Part shown: positions 7,206 to 15,513 of the stretch, in pieces
Layout of the letters: each line of letters begins with the position of its first letter
Position numbering within the stretch: position 1 is the first letter of the stretch
Source: an uncultured Verrucomicrobia subdivision 3 bacterium
GTDB taxonomy: Bacteria > Verrucomicrobiota > Verrucomicrobiae > Limisphaerales > UBA11358
Assembly (NCBI GenBank): GCA_903921455.1
Contig: CAIXPZ010000099.1
Coordinates: forward strand, 1 to 32,480
Reading direction: 5' to 3'
Length of the DNA stretch: 32,480 nt
Made by a program: the position numbers and the translations under genes
The notes under the pieces: generated by a model
Database searches by the model: none
What the model was told of the DNA's origin: nothing
Seen by the model: the letters and a program-made list of their open reading frames with translations, nothing else

Positions 7206-8177
7206 TCAATTTTTCAGGAAGTCCACCTTGGCGGAAAGTTCCGGCGTGAGGAACTGGTCGGGATTCTCAATCTGCACCTTGATCTGGAGCGTGCCCTTGG
7301 AGCGGTCGGCCTCGGGCGCGATTTCGGCGACGTGGCCGGCATAGCTTTTATCCGGATAGGCCTCGGGGCTGACGCGGCATTTCTGGTTCATGGCAATCTT
7401 GGAGAGGTCGGCCTCGCTCACGTCAATCTCCACCTGCAAATCCTTCGGGTCGGCCAGGGCCACGAGCGCGGTGCTGGGGCCGCGCGCTCCGCCGAAGCTC
7501 TGCGGCATGACGAGCTCGTTCGGCTGGACGAGCTTTTCCAGGATCACGCCGTCGATCGGCGAGCGGATGGTGCACCAGTCAAGATAAGTGCGGGCGAGTT
7601 CGAGTTCGCCCGCCGTCTGGGTGGCGGCGGCGCGGTTGCCTTCGAGCTGCAGGCGGGCTTCGTCCAAATTCTGCCTGGACTCGATGGATTTCTCGGCCAG
7701 CTCCTGGACACGGTGATACTGAAGCTCGGATTTGCTGATGGCGGCCCGGGTGACGGCTAGCGCGCCTTCGGCCTGATGGACGCGAGCGACGTATTCGGCG
7801 TCGTCGAGCTGGACAATGATCTGGCCGTTGGTCACGGCGTCGCCTTTTTTGACGCCGATCCATTTCACCACGCCGAGAAACCGCGGGCTAATCTCAATGC
7901 GCTCGCGGTTGATGATGTAGCCGCTGACGGTGAGGGCGACGCGGTCGTCGGATTTGGCGGCGGGTGCGGAATTAGTTTCCGGCGCGTCGTTGGCGGCCAG
8001 GCTGGCGGAGCGGTTGCCGGGAAGTTTGCGGTTCTGGTCGCTGGCGCGCGGCCAGGCCAGCACGATGGTGACGATCGTCAGCAGGGCGATGACAATAAAA
8101 ATAGCCGCGAGCATCCCTTTCGGGCGGCGTTTGGCGGCGGGTTCGATTTGCAATTGAGCGAGCCGTTGAGCATCCAT
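7206..8177 (-). CDS. HlyD-type periplasmic adaptor (membrane fusion protein)
   Basis: An inner-membrane-anchored adaptor of a tripartite exporter. One membrane segment (GMLAAIFIVIALLTIVTIVL) lies near residues 21-42. It is followed by the lipoyl/barrel start (VSGYIINRERIEISPRFLG), a biotinyl-lipoyl segment (GDAVTNGQIIVQLDDAEY), a coiled-coil hairpin (HQAEGALAVTRAAISKSEL onward), the returning strand TIRSPIDGVILEKLV, and the beta-barrel. The ATG at 8175-8177 is chosen; an in-frame GTG at 8229-8231 would add 18 residues but uses AT-richer DNA and would nearly fill the divergent promoter region. No ABC or RND pump gene or outer-membrane channel is adjacent. The next gene, eboE, starts 9 nt downstream, so they probably share a transcript, which would be consistent with a transport role for EboE. 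Confidence 0.85.
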   Translation of the reverse strand: MDAQRLAQLQIEPAAKRRPKGMLAAIFIVIALLTIVTIVLAWPRASDQNRKLPGNRSASLAANDAPETNSAPAAKSDDRVALTVSGYIINRERIEISPRFLGVVKWIGVKKGDAVTNGQIIVQLDDAEYVARVHQAEGALAVTRAAISKSELQYHRVQELAEKSIESRQNLDEARLQLEGNRAAATQTAGELELARTYLDWCTIRSPIDGVILEKLVQPNELVMPQSFGGARGPSTALVALADPKDLQVEIDVSEADLSKIAMNQKCRVSPEAYPDKSYAGHVAEIAPEADRSKGTLQIKVQIENPDQFLTPELSAKVDFLKN

Positions 8178-8271
8178 GCGTTGAAGATGCGCGGAAACGT
8201 TGTTTTTGCAAGGTGCAAACGGCGTTGACACCCATGGCTGCTCGGTTTAGTCTTCGGAAAACGTCAAAATC

Positions 8272-9039
8272 ATGTTGCTTCGCATCAGTTTAATTGTGGC
8301 TATTATTGCCGGGCTAGCCGCCGGTGGCCTTGGGTATTATGAGGCGACCACTCAAATTCCATCGCTTACCGATCAACGTAACAAGGAGCACGATGCCAAG
8401 GTGGCCGCCTTGACCGATCTCTCCAAAACCAAGACGGAACTCTCCAAGACCAAGAACGAGCTGTCGCAAACCCAGCAGGAGCTGGCGGAAACCAAATCCG
8501 ACCGCGACAAAGCCGTTGCCCGCGCCGAAACGCAGACCAAACGGGCGGACGAACTGACCGACAAACTGGGCAAAGTCACGCGCGAACGCGACGAAGCGCA
8601 AAACTCCCTCGCGGCCTACAAGGCGACGGATTTGACGCCGGACCAAGTCTTCAAGCTGAGCAAAAACCTCAAGGACGCCCGCGCGGAAATCGACGTGGTG
8701 AATGGCGAGAAGGTTGTGCTGCTAAAAACCATTGGTCGGCTGACCAATGAGCTGGCCAAATACATCGGGCCGGAACAATTCGTCAAATTGCGCGCCGACT
8801 TGCGCGGCAAAATCCTGGTGGTCGATCCGAAATGGGACTTTGTGGTGCTCAATGTTGGCGAAGACCAGGGTGTGATTCCCCAAGGCGAGCTGCTCGTCAG
8901 CCGTCAGGGCAAGCTGGTGGCCAAAGTGATCGTGCGCAGCGTCCAAAAAGACCGCAGCATTGCCAACCTCGTTCCCGGCTGGAAAATCGGCGAGATGACC
9001 GAAGGCGACGAAGTTTGTCCCGCGCATCCGGCTACTTGA
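8272..9039 (+). CDS. Membrane-anchored coiled-coil protein with MreC-like C-terminal region, unknown function
   Basis: A 255-residue protein not assigned to a named family. Residues about 4-24 form an N-terminal membrane anchor or signal (ISLIVAIIAGLAAGGLGYY). Residues about 35-110 form a long charged coiled coil with KTKTELSKTKNELSQTQQEL repeats. The C-terminal part (about 170-250) is rich in beta structure, and phrases such as WDFVVLNVGEDQGVIPQGEL and LVAKVIVRSVQKDRSIAN recall the beta domain of MreC. A periplasmic scaffold role is a guess. It is divergent from the HlyD-like gene and is followed after 2 nt by a lipoprotein gene, so the pair is likely co-transcribed. Confidence 0.75.
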   Translation: MLLRISLIVAIIAGLAAGGLGYYEATTQIPSLTDQRNKEHDAKVAALTDLSKTKTELSKTKNELSQTQQELAETKSDRDKAVARAETQTKRADELTDKLGKVTRERDEAQNSLAAYKATDLTPDQVFKLSKNLKDARAEIDVVNGEKVVLLKTIGRLTNELAKYIGPEQFVKLRADLRGKILVVDPKWDFVVLNVGEDQGVIPQGELLVSRQGKLVAKVIVRSVQKDRSIANLVPGWKIGEMTEGDEVCPAHPAT

Positions 9040-9041
9040 AG

Positions 9042-9209
9042 ATGAAGTTTCGCGCCGCCAACTGGCTTCTGCTCCTGCTCTTGGCGACCGTTGCCTTGAT
9101 GGTTTCCAGTTGCGCCACCGAAGATCCCGACAACGCCTCCGTGCGCCCGTGGAATACCCCGGCGGGCTGGGAAAACGGCCTCGGCGGCATGGACACGCAG
9201 CACCGTTAG
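9042..9209 (+). CDS. Small lipoprotein, unknown function
   Basis: A 55-residue protein with a textbook lipoprotein signal: MKFRAANW, a leucine-rich core (LLLLLLATVALM), then the lipobox VSSC with cysteine at about residue 22. The mature part is only about 34 residues (ATEDPDNASVRPWNTPAGW and a few more), with Asp at +4 rather than +2, which does not suggest inner-membrane retention. The ATG at 9042 follows the stop of the coiled-coil gene by 2 nt. Its TAG stop overlaps the TAA of the convergent cyclo-ligase gene (shared TTAG at 9206-9209). The WNTPAGWENGLGG tail is proline- and glycine-rich and probably extended. Confidence 0.8.
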   Translation: MKFRAANWLLLLLLATVALMVSSCATEDPDNASVRPWNTPAGWENGLGGMDTQHR

Positions 9210-9781
9210 TTTTTCTTCCGGCGCACACAGCGCGACGGGGTCAGGACAAAATCCACGGCGGTATCATGCGGCTCCACCGGCAGCTTTTCCAGCAGTTGAA
9301 AGTCGTAGCCAACGCCGCATTTGATCCCGCTGACTTTTTCCAGTAAACGGTCGTAAAATCCCCGCCCCCGCCCCAGACGGTTTCCGCTCAAGTCAAACGC
9401 CATTCCGGGCACGAGCACCAGATCGAATTGATCCAGGGGAATCTCCGCGCAACCGGCCGCCGGCTCCCGCACGCCGAATTTGCCCGCGCTGATTTCCGTC
9501 GTCGGATTGGTGAGTCGGCGAGCGCCGTAGGATTTTTTCTCCGCGTCAAAAAAGGGCAGGGCACAATTCACGCCCAGCGCCAGGGACAGCTCCAGCACCG
9601 GCCAGACATCCAATTCATCCGGCAGCGGCGCAAAAAATAAAATCGTGCGGGCGCTCGGCATCTGCGCCTTCAGCCGCTCGCACAGGTCAATGGATTCCAC
9701 CGCCCGCACTGCCGGAGAAATTTTTTCCAGCCGCTGGCGGAGCTGGGAACGCAGTTCGATTTTCAACTCTAGAATGGTCAT
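9206..9781 (-). CDS. fau: 5-formyltetrahydrofolate cyclo-ligase
   Basis: Converts 5-formyltetrahydrofolate to 5,10-methenyltetrahydrofolate with ATP, recycling a storage folate. The start chosen is the ATG at 9779-9781 (MTILELKIELRSQLRQRL), which overlaps the rarA stop as ATGA; a longer frame upstream would run well into rarA. Family marks are FFAPLPDELDVWPVL, PGMAFDLSGNRLGRGRGFYD (the conserved nucleotide and folate loop) and the C-terminal PVEPHDTAVDFVLTP. The length of about 191 residues is normal. Translational coupling with rarA is likely. In several bacteria this gene (ygfA/fau) lies next to 6S RNA, which is relevant to the structured RNA candidate upstream of rarA. Confidence 0.95.
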   Translation of the reverse strand: MTILELKIELRSQLRQRLEKISPAVRAVESIDLCERLKAQMPSARTILFFAPLPDELDVWPVLELSLALGVNCALPFFDAEKKSYGARRLTNPTTEISAGKFGVREPAAGCAEIPLDQFDLVLVPGMAFDLSGNRLGRGRGFYDRLLEKVSGIKCGVGYDFQLLEKLPVEPHDTAVDFVLTPSRCVRRKKN

Positions 9782-11157
9782 TTCGCTTCTTTCCCGCGCA
9801 GTTTTGAAAACTCGGCCCGCCATTTTTCGACGCGCTCCTTGATTTTCTTTTCCACGCCCTGTTCCGTTGGTTCGTAATAGTTTTTACCCACCCCCAGATA
9901 ATCCTGCGCCACGAAATGATCCTTGCCGTCGTGGGCGTAGGCATAGCCCTTGCCGTGGCCGAGGCGCTCCGCGCCTTTGTAATGCTTGTCGCGCAGATGT
10001 TCCGGCACGGGAAGCGTGCGGCCGGACCGGACATCTTCCAATGCCGCATCGATTGCCTTGTAGGCGGAGTTGCTCTTGTTTGCGGTGGCGATGTAAATCG
10101 TCGCCTCAGCCAGCGGAATGCGTGCCTCCGGCCAGCCGACAAATTCCGAAGCGGCGAGGCACGCATTGGCCAGCACCAAAGCCATCGGATCGGCCAGGCC
10201 GACATCTTCCGCCGCGCAAATCACAATGCGTCGCGCGATGAAGCGCGGGTCTTCACCGGCGTGAATCATCTTGGCGAGCCAGTAAAGCGCCGCATCCGGA
10301 TCGCTACCGCGCATGGATTTGATGAACGCGGAAATCGTGTCGTAATGCGCGTCGCCGTCGCCGTCATACACCACGGCCTTTTTCTGGATGCTCTGCTCGG
10401 CGACTGCGAGCGTGATACGGATCACGCCATCCGGGTCCGGCGCGGTGGTGAGCGCGGCGATTTCCAGCGAATTCAAGGCCTTGCGCGCATCGCCATCGGC
10501 GATCCTGGCAAGATGCCGCAGCGCGTTTTCCTCGGCGGAAATCTTCAGGTAGCCGAGCCCGCGTTCGGCCTCGGCGAGGGCGCGTTGCAGCAGCGAAAAC
10601 AAATCGTCCTCGGTCAGCGGGCGCAGTTCAAAGATCTGGGAGCGCGAGACGAGCGGCGAATTGACGAAGAAGAACGGGTTGTGCGTGGTCGCCCCGATGA
10701 GCTTGATGACGCCGCTCTCCACGTCCGGCAGCAAAACGTCCTGCTGCGCCTTATTGAAGCGGTGGATTTCGTCGATGAACAGAATCGTGGATGCGCCGGT
10801 GTTTTCCAGGCGGTTGGCCGCCGCCGAGAGCACGCGGCGCATGTCGGCGACGTTGGATTCCACGCCGCTCAAGCGCTCGAATTTGGATTTGGTCTGGCGG
10901 GCGATGATCTGGGCGAGCGACGTTTTGCCAGTGCCGGGCGGGCCGTAAAAAATCAGCGACTGGATGCGGTCGGCCTCGATGGCGCGGCGGAGCAGCTGGC
11001 CGGGGCCGAGGATGTGGGACTGCCCGGCGTATTCGGCGAGGTTGCGCGGGCGCATGCGCGCGGCCAGAGGCCGGTTCCGAAGCGAATCATTTGCGGGCGC
11101 AGTTTTTTCCTCCGGCAGTTTTTCAGCCGGGTTGGAAAATAATTCATCGCGCGCCAT
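9778..11157 (-). CDS. rarA: Replication-associated recombination protein A (RarA/MgsA), AAA+ ATPase
   Basis: RarA acts at stalled replication forks in the cytoplasm and belongs to the clamp-loader-like AAA+ group. The 459-residue protein shows RPLAARMRPRNLAEYAGQ, Walker A GPPGTGKT (72-79), Walker B LFIDEIHR (126-133), sensor GATTHNPFF (155-163), and the C-terminal tetramerisation region with SAFIKSMRGSDPDAALYWLA, AEDVGLADP and the closing YLGVGKNYYEPTEQG. The family length is about 430-450, so this copy is complete. It is the first protein gene after a terminator on the same strand, so its promoter lies between about 11158 and 11195 or transcription reads through. Its stop overlaps the start of the cyclo-ligase gene by ATGA. 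Confidence 0.96.
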   Translation of the reverse strand: MARDELFSNPAEKLPEEKTAPANDSLRNRPLAARMRPRNLAEYAGQSHILGPGQLLRRAIEADRIQSLIFYGPPGTGKTSLAQIIARQTKSKFERLSGVESNVADMRRVLSAAANRLENTGASTILFIDEIHRFNKAQQDVLLPDVESGVIKLIGATTHNPFFFVNSPLVSRSQIFELRPLTEDDLFSLLQRALAEAERGLGYLKISAEENALRHLARIADGDARKALNSLEIAALTTAPDPDGVIRITLAVAEQSIQKKAVVYDGDGDAHYDTISAFIKSMRGSDPDAALYWLAKMIHAGEDPRFIARRIVICAAEDVGLADPMALVLANACLAASEFVGWPEARIPLAEATIYIATANKSNSAYKAIDAALEDVRSGRTLPVPEHLRDKHYKGAERLGHGKGYAYAHDGKDHFVAQDYLGVGKNYYEPTEQGVEKKIKERVEKWRAEFSKLRGKEAK

Positions 11158-11190
11158 GGGTTGAATCTAACAGCCGCCGGCAGGCTGCCA

Positions 11191-11222
11191 AAACAAAAAA
11201 GCCCGCAACGGGTGGCGGGCTT
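11191..11222 (-). terminator. Rho-independent terminator, minus strand
   Basis: On the minus strand an 8-bp stem AAGCCCGC / GCGGGCTT (11199-11206 with 11215-11222) with an 8-nt loop is followed by TTTTTTGTTT. It ends a transcript coming from the right and lies only about 35 nt before the rarA start codon. Confidence 0.85.
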
Positions 11223-11408
11223 CGATTGCCGGGTTGCCGAAGCAACCCGGTAATCTTGAAAGAACCCCCGCCCTTGCCGTGTGGAACTTGATCCTTTGAA
11301 CATGTATCGCTACATGTGGAACTTGCTTGGCAGCTTTCGACTTCCAGTGAAGGCGTGTCGGCCGCTGCCAAAACTCATTCCGTGATCGTTTTTAATTACG
11401 GTTCAAGG
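11199..11408 (-). ncRNA. Candidate structured small RNA upstream of rarA-fau
   Basis: Read on the minus strand, four strong hairpins follow one another. The first is TTGGCAGC pairing with GCTGCCAA (11364-11371 with 11327-11334). The second is ACATGTA-GCGA-TACATGT with a GNRA loop (11300-11317). The third is CCGGGTTGC-TTCG-GCAACCCGG with a UUCG loop (11229-11250). The last is the terminator stem. CTTGAA near 11405 can also pair with TTCAAG near 11256. A direct repeat, TGTGGAACTTG on the plus strand, occurs at 11280 and 11315. It could be an independent small RNA or the 3' end of the kinase mRNA. The position before rarA and fau recalls 6S RNA, but the hand-folded shape is not the simple 6S rod, so no family is assigned. 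Confidence 0.5.
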
Positions 11409-11600
11409 CCTGTTACCAATCACGAACAGGGCAGGGAAATTGTTTTAACAAAGAGCAATCTGAACTGATTAGAAAATCGTCCCATCGGTCATATTTCTCA
11501 AGTGAAATAATGAAATATATTTTCAGGGTTTCCGCAACCAACGCTTGCGTTTCCCGGGACCGAGGCGTTTAATTAAATTTCTTCCTGAAATTCAACCGGT

Positions 11601-14600
11601 TTATTTTTCCGCAGTTTTCCCATCCAGATTTTTCCGGATGATGGTGGCGATGGCTTCGGGCTTGAAAGGTTTGCGGATGAAGTTGACGCCTTCGATCAGC
11701 TTGGTGTGGCGGCCTTCGAGATTGCCGGTGTAGCCGCTGGTATAAATCACTTTAAGGGCGGGTTTTTCTGCCAGCAGCCGGTGGCCCAGTTCAATGCCGT
11801 TTAAATTTTCCGGCATGATGATGTCGGTGAGCAGGAGTTGGATCCGGTCCTGATGTTCCTTCCAGATTTTTAAGGCGGTGGGGCCGGACTCAGCTTCCAG
11901 CACGGTGTAGCCACACCGCTGCAGCAGGTCGCTGACAAAGGTGCGCAGCGGAAATTCGTCCTCCACCAGCAGGATGGTTTCATCTCCCCACGGCAAGGCC
12001 GGCCGCGTCGGGGCTTCGGTTTTCGTCGCATCTACGGTGGTGACGATGGGGAAATAAACATTGAAGGTGGTGCCTTTACCGAGCTCGCTCGACACCGTGA
12101 TTTTTCCATGATGTTGCTGCACGATGCCATAAACGGTTGCGAGGCCGAGGCCGGTGCCTTTGCCCACTTCCTTCGTCGTGAAAAAAGGTTCAAAGATGCG
12201 CGGCAGAATTTCCGGGGCGATGCCGCAGCCGGTATCGCTCACCGAAAGGCAAACGACTGATTCGGTTCCCGCCGTGTTCGGACTGGCGACAATGGATTTT
12301 TTCTCGACCTTGGTGCCGATGGACAACTGGCCCCCGCCGGGCATGGCGTCGCGGGCGTTCACCGCCAGATTGAGGATGATTTGTTCCATCATGCCCACAT
12401 CGGCATTAATCTGCGGCAGGGCCGGAGAATATTCAGAGCGCAACGAAATATCTTCGCCGAGGATGCGCTGGAGCATCTTAGTCATTTGCACCACGGTTTC
12501 ATTGAGATCCAGATTCACCGGTTGCATCTGTTGCTTGCGGGCAAACATAAGCAACTGGCGGGTGAGGCTGGCGGCCCGTTCGCCGGCGCGGGCGATTTGA
12601 TTCGAGCAGTCGCGAATTTCTGACGGTTGCAGATCGAGACCTTGCAGCAAGGCGGCGTTGCCCTGAATCACCGTGAGGATGTTGTTAAAATCATGCGCGA
12701 TGCCGCCGGACAACTGGCCCACCGCTTCCATTTTCTGGGATTGGCGGAGCTGGGTTTCCAGATTTTGCCGCTCTTTTTCGGCGCGTAGCTTCTCGGTGAT
12801 GTCGGTCACGATGGAGAGGCTGCCGCATATCTCCCCTTTGGCATCGCGCCACGGTGTGTTTCGCCATTCGCAAGTGATGCGGTTGCCGGGCTTGGTGATG
12901 TTTTCATTGATGGAATGACTGGCCATATTGCCGCTTTCAATGATCTCCTTCCAGACGTAGTCCACATGCGGTTGAACTTCCGGCGGCACAATCAGTTTGT
13001 AGGCATGCTGGCCCATGGCTTCGGCGGCGCTCCAGCCGAAAATCTCCTCGGCCGCATGATTCCATTCCGCGACGAGGAAATCTGAGTCAAACGCGATGAA
13101 GGCCAGCGGCATCCGGTGCATGTAGAACTGCGTGCGCTCGGCGGATTGCCGCAATTCCTCCTCCATCCGCCGGCGTTGTGTGATGTCCTGCTTGATGGCG
13201 ACAAAATGGGTGATCTGGTTTTTCCCGTCATGCAACGGCGTGATGGTCATCTCCTCCAAGTATAGGCTGCCGTCCTTGCGCCGGTTGGTCAATTCCCCGT
13301 GCCAGACATTGCCGGCGCAGATGGTTTCCCACATTGCCTGGTAAAATTCCTTGCCGTGCCTGCCGGACCGCACTAATTCGCGTGGATTCCTCCCCAGGCT
13401 CTCGGTGAGGGTGTAGCCGGAACTCCGGCTGAACGCCGGGTTGGCCCACTCGATATTGCCTTTGGGGTCGGTGATGACGATCGCATTGGCGGCGGTCTCC
13501 AGCGCGAAGCTTTGCAGGCGCATGGATTTTTCCGCGAGTTGCTGCCGGGTGATGTCGCGACCGATGCCCACCAGCCCCGCAATTTTCCCCTGGGGATTGC
13601 GAAAAGCCACCATGTTGGTTACCACCGTGCGCGGTTGGCCGTCAGGGAAGGCGATGGAGTCTTCAAAGGTGCAGAACGTCTCCGCCGCCAGCACCTTTTG
13701 TTCACTGGCGCGAAAATGGGCCGCCATTTCCGACGGTAGGAAATCTGCATCCGTGTGGTTTAGCATCTCCGCCGGCTGCTGCCGGTAGCATTTGGCGAGC
13801 GATTCGTTGACCACGAGGTAACGGCTTTCCGTGTCCTTGACAAAAATAAAATCCGGGGCCAGATCAATGAGCGTGCGCAGCAATTGCCGTTCATGTCGCA
13901 TGGAATCCTGGGCGTGCTGGTGCTCCGTCACATCCCGAAAACTCCACACCCGGCCGATGATCTTGTCGCCGAGGCGTTGCGGGCGGGCCACCCGGTCATA
14001 AACCCGGCCGTCCTTGAAATGCAGCGTGTCGTAGGATTCTTCCTCCGGCCGGTGATACAGTTCCCGCACGCGTTGTGAAAATTTCTCCGGTTCCTGAAGC
14101 TGGTCCATCACCACCTTCAGAATGACCTGGTCGTCCGCCTGCGCCATCAGTTCGGCGGGAATGCGCCACATTTCCAGAAACCGGTTGTTGTAGGTCGTGA
14201 TGTGGCCTTCGGTGTCCACCACCAATGTGCCGCTGGCGCTGGACTCAATGGTGGCACGCAGCAGCGAGACAGATTGTGCCAGTTGATTCTCGTATTCCTT
14301 GCGTTCGCTGAGGTTGCGGGACAGCGCGGCGAACACCAGTTGGCCTTGGATTTCGCAGCAGGTTAAATTGATTTCGACCGGAAAAATCGTCCCATCCTTC
14401 CGGCGGTGCCGCCCGCGCACAATCTGTGACTGGCCGGACTTTAATTTCCGCCAGACTTTTGTGACCTCCGTCAGGTTCATGTCCTGCTCGATTTCGGCCA
14501 CTGACATCCGCAGCAATTCTTTGCGCGTGTAGCCCAAACTTTCACTGGCGCTCCGGTTCACATCCAGCAGCCGGCCTTCGAGGTCATGGACAAAAATGGC

Positions 14601-15395
14601 GTCCGACGCCTGCTCCACCAAAATCCGAAAACGCTCCTCGCTCATGCGCAGGGTGTGTTCGACCCGATCCTTCACGATGGCGGTGGCGATGGTGTTCGTC
14701 ACCAGCTCGATCACCCGCACGTCGTCCTCGTGGGGCAAGCCGGTCGTGCGATGGTAAATCGCGAACGTGCCGAGCACTTTTTTTTGCTCATCCAGAATCG
14801 GCGTGGACCAGCAGGAACGCAGTTGGTGTTGCAGGGCCAGATGTTTGTAATCCGCCCACAACGGGTCATGGGCGATGTCGCTGACGAACACCGGTGATCC
14901 GCGAAACGCTGCCGTCCCGCAACTGCCCGCTTTCGGCCCGATGACCGCACCGTCAATCGCCTTGATGTATTCTTCCGGCAGGGAGGGCGCCGCGACATGC
15001 CGCAGATGCACCCCGTCCAGCAACAGGATGGAGACCAGCATCTCCGGTGAATGCGCCTCGATACCGTGCAGCAGCACTTCGAGCGTATCGTGGAGCGGCT
15101 TGCCGTTGGCGATCCGCTGCAAGGTCTCATTTTGCAGCCGCGTGAGCGCTTCGGCCTTTTTCAGCTCGTCAATCTTGTGGGCTTCCCGCTGCACGAGTTG
15201 CCGCATGATCAGATACAGCATTATGCCGGTGAACCCCACAAACGCCCAACCCTTGTAAGTTTCCAACTCCATCAACCGATTTTTGTCCGGGACGAGTTCG
15301 CCCAGCAGCCGGTCGGAGAATAATATCCACAGCCCCGCCACGAGTCCGTATAACACGCTCGCCCGGAACGCTACCGCGCTGGATTTCTCGCTCAT
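11601..15395 (-). CDS. Hybrid sensor histidine kinase: two TM segments, GAF, five PAS, HisKA, HATPase, receiver
   Basis: A 1264-residue membrane signalling protein. Two N-terminal membrane segments (about 13-29 and 46-63) enclose a short loop. A GAF domain follows (about 95-255, with [14 protein letters not shown]). Five PAS domains follow, starting near [61 protein letters not shown] and [14 protein letters not shown]. The kinase core has the phosphoacceptor His901 in [11 protein letters not shown], an N box [10 protein letters not shown], and ATP-lid motifs [10 protein letters not shown] and [14 protein letters not shown]. The C-terminal receiver begins ILLVEDE and carries the phospho-acceptor Asp1191 in LLTDIIMP. 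The multi-PAS design suggests internal or redox sensing. No response regulator gene is adjacent, so the output partner is unknown. Confidence 0.95.
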   Translation of the reverse strand: MSEKSSAVAFRASVLYGLVAGLWILFSDRLLGELVPDKNRLMELETYKGWAFVGFTGIMLYLIMRQLVQREAHKIDELKKAEALTRLQNETLQRIANGKPLHDTLEVLLHGIEAHSPEMLVSILLLDGVHLRHVAAPSLPEEYIKAIDGAVIGPKAGSCGTAAFRGSPVFVSDIAHDPLWADYKHLALQHQLRSCWSTPILDEQKKVLGTFAIYHRTTGLPHEDDVRVIELVTNTIATAIVKDRVEHTLRMSEERFRILVEQASDAIFVHDLEGRLLDVNRSASESLGYTRKELLRMSVAEIEQDMNLTEVTKVWRKLKSGQSQIVRGRHRRKDGTIFPVEINLTCCEIQGQLVFAALSRNLSERKEYENQLAQSVSLLRATIESSASGTLVVDTEGHITTYNNRFLEMWRIPAELMAQADDQVILKVVMDQLQEPEKFSQRVRELYHRPEEESYDTLHFKDGRVYDRVARPQRLGDKIIGRVWSFRDVTEHQHAQDSMRHERQLLRTLIDLAPDFIFVKDTESRYLVVNESLAKCYRQQPAEMLNHTDADFLPSEMAAHFRASEQKVLAAETFCTFEDSIAFPDGQPRTVVTNMVAFRNPQGKIAGLVGIGRDITRQQLAEKSMRLQSFALETAANAIVITDPKGNIEWANPAFSRSSGYTLTESLGRNPRELVRSGRHGKEFYQAMWETICAGNVWHGELTNRRKDGSLYLEEMTITPLHDGKNQITHFVAIKQDITQRRRMEEELRQSAERTQFYMHRMPLAFIAFDSDFLVAEWNHAAEEIFGWSAAEAMGQHAYKLIVPPEVQPHVDYVWKEIIESGNMASHSINENITKPGNRITCEWRNTPWRDAKGEICGSLSIVTDITEKLRAEKERQNLETQLRQSQKMEAVGQLSGGIAHDFNNILTVIQGNAALLQGLDLQPSEIRDCSNQIARAGERAASLTRQLLMFARKQQMQPVNLDLNETVVQMTKMLQRILGEDISLRSEYSPALPQINADVGMMEQIILNLAVNARDAMPGGGQLSIGTKVEKKSIVASPNTAGTESVVCLSVSDTGCGIAPEILPRIFEPFFTTKEVGKGTGLGLATVYGIVQQHHGKITVSSELGKGTTFNVYFPIVTTVDATKTEAPTRPALPWGDETILLVEDEFPLRTFVSDLLQRCGYTVLEAESGPTALKIWKEHQDRIQLLLTDIIMPENLNGIELGHRLLAEKPALKVIYTSGYTGNLEGRHTKLIEGVNFIRKPFKPEAIATIIRKNLDGKTAEK

Positions 15396-15513
15396 GGGAA
15401 TGAAATGACCGTCCTAGTATGTTTAATCTTCCCCCGTTTGGCAACCGGCACCACGCAAAACTTCCACTCGCTTGCCCGCCCCCGTTCCGCTACGCTCAAC
15501 GCTCGATTTTGCC

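Larger units (their letters stand above)
11158..11600. other. 443-nt intergenic region between the hybrid kinase and rarA
   Basis: No protein gene is seen. The rarA-proximal half holds a string of hairpins ending in a minus-strand terminator (described separately as a candidate RNA). The kinase-proximal half (about 11410-11600) is AT-rich and could hold the promoter of that RNA, but no confident -35/-10 pair was found. Confidence 0.6.

Noticed and set aside
9916..11142. A 408-codon plus-strand frame
   Set aside because: It is antisense to rarA and shows no family pattern.
11144..11371. A 75-codon minus-strand frame in the rarA leader
   Set aside because: It runs through the hairpins and terminator, overlaps the rarA start and matches no family; RNA structure explains the region better.
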